Below are positions 57,549 to 64,000 of a stretch of 64,000 nucleotides of DNA, in pieces. This DNA is from Lomentospora prolificans. Lineage: Eukaryota; Ascomycota; Sordariomycetes; Microascales; Microascaceae. The notes under the pieces are model-generated. The model was given only the letters and a program-made list of their open reading frames with translations. It made no database searches and had not been told where the DNA came from. The DNA is taken from NCBI GenBank assembly GCA_029532625.1, contig JARFXM010000005.1, positions 868,001 to 932,000 of the forward strand, in the 5' to 3' direction. Made by a program: the position numbers and the translations under genes. The first letter of the stretch is position 1; each line of letters starts with the position of its first letter.

Positions 57549-60500
57549 GTAGGTCTCGCCCTGAAATTAATACCAGAGAAAGAAAAGAGTAACGGCTCGG
57601 GCAGAGACAAGATGTGTCAAGACGCAGCCGGTTCTGTAACATGCATGCACCTCTCCTTTGTCTTGGGGGCTGGGGACACACACACACACACCGGATGCTT
57701 TTTTGCCATGGAAAGTATGAAGTATGGTAGCTTAAAACTACCGTCTCTCCGCAAATGGAGGCACAGCGCTTGCATCGGAACGAGAGAGATCCACGCTCTG
57801 GCGGTAAACCGGCAAACCACCGTCGCTTCGAAGTAAAGGCGCTTCGCGGTTGCATATCCCTGGAAATCCTTGTCCTGGTCTTCCAAACCAAACCCCCCGG
57901 GGGCGGGGCGCAAGACCAGCGTTTCTGTTTCTTCCTGACGGAGTTAAAGGCCGGCTACCAACATCGACTGAGCTAAAATAGGATGGCTGGCGTTTTCTTC
58001 TCACGGCGGCTAGGCAAAGTAACGAGCCGGTTTCCTCCGACGTCGAGAGTAAAGAAAAAATCGCAGCCTCACCATGAAACCCGTGACCCTGCCCTCTGTC
58101 TTTGGACCGAACAAACATACATCGCCATTCCCAGCTGGGTATGTGAAACTGGCGTGACAAAGAGGGAGCGATATCCGCGCCGCGCCCTAGGTCGCTCCTA
58201 GGGTGGCCGTGTCCATTTTTACAAGTCCTGCCAGATCTGGGGCCGCACACCGAGGCCTGGCTTGCGCACGTAAGGCGTGCGGCCTGGGAGCATGGGTGGT
58301 ATTTTTTGGGGGGGATTTATTCTTTTTCGGCTCCTTGGTGTAAACATTGTTGGCCTGTGCTACTGCCTTCAATGCTTGCGTCCGTCGTGTCGATCCTCTT
58401 GGATTTCCACCCTGGTAAAGCGCTGGTCCTAGGCCGGAAATCAAAACATCCGCTCTCTCAAACCAAAACTCCCTCGCGCGTCTCGGAGGGCAGTGTAAGA
58501 ATCGCGACCTCTCATGCCACCGTAGAGACGCCCGCGAGGTGCGCGATAGGGTCTCCCTTGCGAATAAGCTTGGGGGCGGACTGCAATCATGCGGGCCTTT
58601 TTGATGATGCGCAGTTTGTCCCGTCAGGCTCCCACCTGACGGAAAAAAAGGATGATCTATGCACGTTCGTAAGAGTAATCACCATTAGGACCGAGGTGGA
58701 GAGACATTCCGCCACCTGTTCGCAATACTCTCCACTTTGGAGCCATCCCTTACGTGATATTGGGAATCAAGACTTGGGTGGTCGATCCGTGCTTCCAGCC
58801 ACTCACACTCAGACCACTGTTGGAAATGGTAATAATCTACACGTAGTAAATCACCGTCTTGGAAGGATCCCCTTGTCATAGAGTCAAGATATCGCCCAAA
58901 GACGGATGCTGCTCGTAGAGGCTTAGGATCAGATAGGTCAGCGTATGCCTCTAGAATGTTCGTCTCCCTCTCTTCGTCTGAGATTTTCGAATATCACCCC
59001 GTCATCGATGGCGATGCTAGTTCTTCAAGCGCAAAGTTGGGCCATATATCCGTGGCTCGAAACAGGAATCTGCACGTGGTGGACCGAAGATGCCACTCGA
59101 GGAATGCCGACGGTTAAGACGGAGCCTTGGACACTCATATAAAACTGTGATTTCTATTCAGACTACCCTTTCTCCTCTCTTGTAGTTGTCTAGGTGAATT
59201 AACTGAAAATGCGATAAATCCAAGCCTGTTGTCAGGCTGTGTATTTTGCAACGATTGATGAAAGCTTCTTTCATCCTTCGAATTCGATCAACCCTTACGA
59301 TGAAGGCGTAAATCCAGCTTTGCCTTTTCAAGTCCAATAACCCGGTTCCTTTTAGACCGCCCTTCGATGAGACTCTGTCGTTTCGACCTTGGGAGCTATC
59401 AGTCCCTTGAAGTTGAACATTCTCTGTCGTCCACTACCCCTAGGCATTAGAGAGAGACCAACACCTACGAGTCCGCCCATATATGTGTTGATCGTGTCGT
59501 GCGCGCGCATCTCCCTACGGGCTACAAAAACAGACCAGCTGTAACAGCAACCAAAGATTTATTATCACGTCATGCCCTATCACAGTATTGAGAGCCCTGC
59601 TCTTTTTTCAAACTTGCCGTAACAAGGAAGTCGCTCTTGCAACGTAGGACAGCGTACATCGATCCGGCACCTTGAGCCCATCTTCCCAGAGGAAAAGTTT
59701 CACCATACCCTCTATTGCCACAGCGGTAACGACCGAGAACACGCGTCACGTCTAAACAAAGTGATGTGCTGTCTCTCCGCAACGTTGAGAGCTACTCAAC
59801 ACCCCCCTCGGTTAGAGCGTGATCAGTCTCCGCAGGAGACAGTCCAAGGGTATAGCTCTGACCTGGAGTGTTCACTGCTGCCCACGTCCTGTCAACAAAC
59901 AAGCCCATGTCGTGAGCACTACCAACTTAGTCGTGAATGGAACGCTCACCGAAGTAAGGGAAGAGTATCTTGTACACACGAGCCTCACACCCGAGCTCGA
60001 GAAGAGTGCCGCGACATGACCCTATGAGCCGTCATATAGAACCCTTAATTCAAAGCTCGTCTCGGCGAGGATATACAAAATAGTAACCCCGAGACTCCAG
60101 GCATAGAGATATCTATTTTTCAGTTTCACCGGCTACGTATGAGATCCCAGTACGCATCTCAATACGCAGCTGATCAAAGTCGGATTTGCTGCCGTGTACC
60201 CATGGCTGCTTGTACGTCCCCAGGCACAGACAAAGACACACCGCTTCCCCCGATATTTGTTTCCAATGAAGAGTACAAACAGAAGAAACGGCATTGCACG
60301 AGAACCCGAGCATCTCGATGGCCTTGTAGCAGAAAAGATCCAATCTGCATCGCTACTTCGAAAACGGAAAGTTGAGGCAGGGGACACAAGTTTACACACA
60401 TGACGAGACCAGGACGTGTAGCACAACGTAACATTTATATAACCCTGCACACCGTAGGATGGATAAATTAGTGGAAGGACAAAAGGAAATTATAACAGGA

Positions 60501-61005
60501 ATTAGAGTCCATCTTTCTATCGAGTGTGGTCTGAGTAAACCTAGAGTCGAGTGGCACAACGGCGGGCCTGGGATCAACAGAAACAGAAAAATAAACAGAG
60601 GGTTACCCTTGGGGAGTAAACCGGGCTCAGAAGAGCCGGCGCCCTGGTATTTACCGACTTTCCAGTGTAAAAAGAGAATGCCACAGGAACCACTAACGCC
60701 GTATGCTTGCCTCTCCCGATAAGACCCTAGGCTCGAGCGGTCGAGTTTGCCAAGGATCAAGTTCGGATTAGAAAATAGACAGAGAAATCAAGTGCTTGTC
60801 AGTACAAGCGTTTCGGGTATCAGTGCAACAAGTAAGTGATTTGTGTGCGACCTGTTCCGCTTGAAGTTGAGCCCCCATGAATATCCTAAATACCCAGGAT
60901 ACTAAGGATACCAATGCTATAACTCCCTCGTCGGCAGAACATGACAGGAAATCATGAAAGCTCCCGAAGATGGTGTTGAAGCCGCGGAACTGGCGGTTGA
61001 GTTAT
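57549..61005. other. Gene-poor stretch left of CDK1, with unresolved frames
   Basis: A plus-strand frame at 58306-58881 (no early ATG) and a 53-codon frame at 58956-59117, preceded by a CTCTAG acceptor-like site, could be exons of a gene starting at 57497. Neither shows a known domain. A short CA repeat lies at about 57678-57691. The right end contains the 3' region of CDK1. Confidence 0.4.
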
Positions 61006-62158
61006 TTATCGGTAGTAACCGTTGCCGCCGCGGTAGTTGGCGGTGGGCTGGGCAGCAGCATCTTGTTGCGCATGGTACTCCTCAAAATAGGGATGGTTGC
61101 AAGACTGCTTAGCCGAAATGCGACCGGCAGGGTCAAATACCAGCATCATTTCGAGGAGCTCAAGACCGCGCTCGTTCAAGTTATCGCACAACGGCTTCGA
61201 GAGATTACGGGACCACTTAGGGAACGAAGACTTGAAGTCGGGGTAGGATGTCACGCCTGGCCAAATCTCCTCGCTAGGAGTACCGAGAACACTGCGAAGA
61301 AATGGAAGGTGAGTCGAGAAGCTAGACTAAAAGGAATTCCTCCACTTCATGAAAGCGAGGGCGAGCAAGACTTACCGGAAGATCTTGAAAATCTCATCAA
61401 TTTCCGAGTCACCGGGGAAGAGTGGTTTGCGAGTACACATCTCGGCGAAAATGCAGCCAACAGACCACATATCGACACCGGTCGAGTACTGGCGACCACC
61501 CAACAGAATCTCAGGAGCACGGTACCAGAGGGTAACGACCTCGTGGGTGTAGGTCCTAAGCGGAACACCAAAGGCACGAGCCAGACCGAAATCAGCGAGT
61601 TTAAGGTTACCCTCACCGTCAATAAGCAAGTTCTGGGGCTTCAAGTCGCGGTGGAGGATACGGTGCGAATGGCAGTAGCGAACACCACGGCAGAGCTGCA
61701 TCATAAACTTCTGGATGACAGCGGGACCCATTCCCATGCGGCTCAAGAAAGCCGAGCTTCCATCAGGAAGGGGCTTGCCACGGCCGCCTTCGCTGACGGG
61801 CAGCGACTCCATGAACTTCTTCAGGTCCAAATCAAGGAATTCGAACACGAGATACAGCTTATGACCTTCCGCGTGGACAATGTTGAAGAGTCGGACAATG
61901 GTTGGGTCGCGCATCTCCTTGAGGAGCGAAATCTCGCGGATGGCGGTCGAGGGAACACCCTCATCTTCGGCCTCGAGGCGAATTTTCTTCAACGCAACAA
62001 CGCGGCCGCCAGCCGACAGATCACGGGCTCGATAGACGACGCCGTAAGTACCTTACGAGGAGGGTGTCACAGTCAGCTACGCGTCCTTACAATCAAAATT
62101 GTCATAGCTCAGTGTACTAACCTTCGCCGACCTTTTCAAGCTTCTGATAATTCTCCAT
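61006..62158 (-). CDS. CDK1: Cyclin-dependent kinase 1 (Cdc2/Cdc28)
   Basis: Three minus-strand exons, 62158-62122, 62051-61376 and 61291-61006, give 332 aa. The first exon codes only twelve residues plus one base (MENYQKLEKVGE). The kinase has GEGTYG with Thr14 and Tyr15, the inhibitory sites targeted by Wee1 kinases; the cyclin-binding helix PSTAIRE; HRDLKPQN with catalytic Asp148; DFG at 166-168; and an activation loop YTHEVVTLWYRAPE with Thr181, the site matching human Thr161. GDSEIDEIFKIFRVLGTP and FPKWSRNLSKPL are diagnostic of Cdk1. A fungal insert (PVSEGGRGKPLP) lies after the hinge. The C-terminus is Gly/Asn/Tyr-rich. It is the master mitotic kinase, active in nucleus and cytoplasm with cyclins. 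It is divergent from the AlkB-family gene. Confidence 0.97.
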
Positions 62159-63499
62159 CGTAGCTATCCGTGTATCGGTTCGAAACGAGTTCGGGGATTG
62201 GGTCGATCTTGTCGCAACGGCGGTGGATGGAGAGGGGCGTTTGGAATATTTGACTCCGAGAAGTTTGAGAGGGGGAGACAAAGAGAGCAAGAGAGACAAG
62301 AAATCGAGTCCGAGGAAATGACCGATTGAACACTGGATCTGTCGTGCTGGTGGCTGTGTGCTAGGAGTGACTCCAGTCGTGAGGATTCCGAGAGGAAATG
62401 AGGGGCAGAGTCCAGTGGCAGCTCCAAGAGGGAGATGGTAGGATCAAAAGAAAGCGGAAGGTGGAACAGTGGACAGCAGATGAAAGAAAGGGGACAATCA
62501 GGACCTACTTCGGCTGCAGACAGCGATTCAAGAGCCTCACCACATAGCTGGGGATGTTAGGTAGGGAGTGGGTGGTGTTGTCGGGAGCAGGGATGAGGTT
62601 CAAATTTCGGTCAGCGATTTTGTTTACCCACTAAAGCTGGTGGTATATTAGCAGCTGGCCTATGGCTGTTGTGTTCAGCGTCTGTTGATAAAAAACAATT
62701 CCAGCCAGCTGGGCAACAGACCGCGTCGCTGACACGGTTGGGTGGCACCTGCCCCTTGGCCCGTGGCGCGGGGTTGAGCTTATCGATAAGGATAATGAGA
62801 CGGAGGGGTGGAAAGAGGTCTTTTAAACCACAGCAACTTCTCTTTCAGCCTTTCGGGAACAACGAAATGCATATCTGGAGATGCTATTCAAAGTATTGAG
62901 CTGGGTCATTTATACAGTACATACTGCGGGAGTATTCCGTTCGAATCAACCGTGAGAACACGGGCAAGCCCGATATGTAAAACGGATCACGGCGTAGGCT
63001 TGGCTTCAGACTGAGTCCCTCGTGTAGGAAACTGTAGCCTCGAGTCAACCAAATTTGTAATCTTCACACCCAGAGAAATTTGAAGAATAGTGTAAGAAAA
63101 TTAAGAAGGGCCAAGGTTGGAGCTAGAAATGTATATGTAAGAGAATCCGATCTCCTCAAAGTTCGGACCTACGATATTCTCCCAAGGAAGTTGGCGAAGA
63201 AGAGTACCTTGTTACACACGCCCCGGGGGTGCCTCTCCTAACCGACAGAAGCGCAAGAATTCTGCACAGAAAGTGCGACGCCGACCCTGGAAAAATTACG
63301 CCTACCCACTTTGATCCGGGAAGCATCGCGTGGTCTTATTCGATATCATATGCAGTTAGGCCCCGCCTCTGTTACAGTTCAGCGAAAAGTCCGGGGACCC
63401 TTCTATTACCCGTCTCTCGAAAAAACATCTTGATCGCCAAAGTGCCACTGCGCGTCATCTACCAGGGTTCGCCGACTCGCAGCCGCCCGCTGCCCCGCC
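62159..63499. promoter_or_regulatory. Divergent upstream region of CDK1 and the AlkB gene
   Basis: This 1.3 kb separates the two start codons. On the CDK1 coding strand the leader is CT-rich (TCTCTTGCTCTCTTTGTCTC near 62290). No other gene or named site is recognised. Confidence 0.5.
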
Positions 63500-64000
63500 A
63501 TGAACCTCACAGAACTAGATGCCCACGAGCAACCGGCGGAGTGGTTGAAGTCCATATGGAAGGGGTTCTCTAAGACGGAGCATGGAGAACTAGACAAGAG
63601 CCCTCTCATCACGGACCCTAGGTCGCCGGATCATCTACCCCGCCTCCGCCAGACCGGCTCAATCACAGGGGCCCAGGTATCAAAGGCCTATTCTCATCTA
63701 GACCTCCCATCCCAGGACCGACCAGATGTCCCGATATATCAACACCCTCTAGTCCCGGGTAAGTCTCATAAACTCAACGATGGTGCACAACCTGGAATGC
63801 TAAACATGAGCAGGGCTTCTTATAATACCAAATCTCCTCGGCCCGGAAGTCCAGCAAATTCTGCTCTCCCGCATGATTCACAGGGATCTCAGCAACCCCA
63901 AGCACCAAACAAATCTTCACCTTCACTACGACCTCCCTTACCCCAAGGATGACTCCTCGCCAGAAGCGACATCTCTCTTTACTTATCCGCCGGACTCCAC
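63500..64000 (+). CDS. AlkB-like (ALKBH1-type) 2-oxoglutarate/Fe(II) dioxygenase, N-terminal part
   Basis: Exon 1 is 63500-63758 and exon 2 runs from 63814 off the window edge. The 55 nt intron has donor GTAAGT, a GCTAAAC branch and acceptor GAGCAG, and keeps the frame. Reading straight through instead gives a Ser/Pro-rich frame that ends at 63952, whereas the spliced frame gives GLLIIPNLLGPEVQQILLSR, then MIHRDLSNPKHQTNLHLHYD. This is the N-terminal signature of fungal AlkB-homologue dioxygenases related to ALKBH1. The catalytic HxD...H region lies beyond the window. The family demethylates nucleic acids, and ALKBH1 acts on DNA or tRNA; the substrate here is unknown. The first 85 residues are a polar extension. 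Confidence 0.85.

Overview
The window is nuclear DNA of a filamentous ascomycete (Pezizomycotina, most likely Sordariomycetes; I cannot name the genus). The evidence is short introns of about 54-111 nt with GTAAGT-type donors, CTAAC/CTAAT branch points and pyrimidine-AG acceptors, and proteins that read as fungal forms of exocyst Sec3, Rxt2, TRAPPC11, a CrpA/Ccc2-type copper ATPase, a Pho85-type cyclin, Cdk1 and an AlkB oxygenase. I saw no tRNA, rRNA, CRISPR or intact transposon. No database search was possible, so family names rest on motif recognition.

Layout. The left half (1-33136) is fairly gene-dense. In order: an ASCH-domain nuclear protein that runs off the left edge (minus), SEC3 (minus, 4 exons), a 3.7 kb gap with one doubtful ORF, a hypothetical gene (minus, 11097-11792), a two-exon hypothetical gene (plus, 13089-14401), a tandem pair of intron-like sequences, a secreted type-B carboxylesterase (minus, 3 exons), RXT2 (minus, 4 exons, with one GC-AG intron), TRAPPC11 (plus, 3 exons), an LPX1/AKT2-like peroxisomal alpha/beta hydrolase (minus, 3 exons), a broken ankyrin-repeat fragment, and an intronless copper P-type ATPase (minus).

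The right half is gene-poor. About 12 kb (33137-45307) and then about 14.6 kb (46373-61005) flank a single clear gene, a PCL-type cyclin (minus, 45308-46372). These stretches hold long A or T runs and microsatellites. One plausible but unresolved 5' exon lies at 57497. At the right edge CDK1 (minus, 3 exons) is divergent from an AlkB-family 2-oxoglutarate/Fe(II) dioxygenase that runs off the window.

Functionally the genes are mostly independent housekeeping genes. Two belong to polarised secretion and membrane traffic (SEC3, TRAPPC11), two to cell-cycle/CDK control (the Pho85-type cyclin and CDK1), and two or three to chromatin or nucleic-acid handling (RXT2, AlkB, possibly the ASCH protein). 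Others are metal export, a peroxisomal hydrolase and an extracellular esterase. I saw no metabolic gene cluster. The most unusual items are the tandem intron-like elements at 14601-14849, an A13 tract sitting on a splice acceptor in the hydrolase gene, the GC-AG intron in RXT2, and the NLR-like ankyrin relic at 27541-28063.
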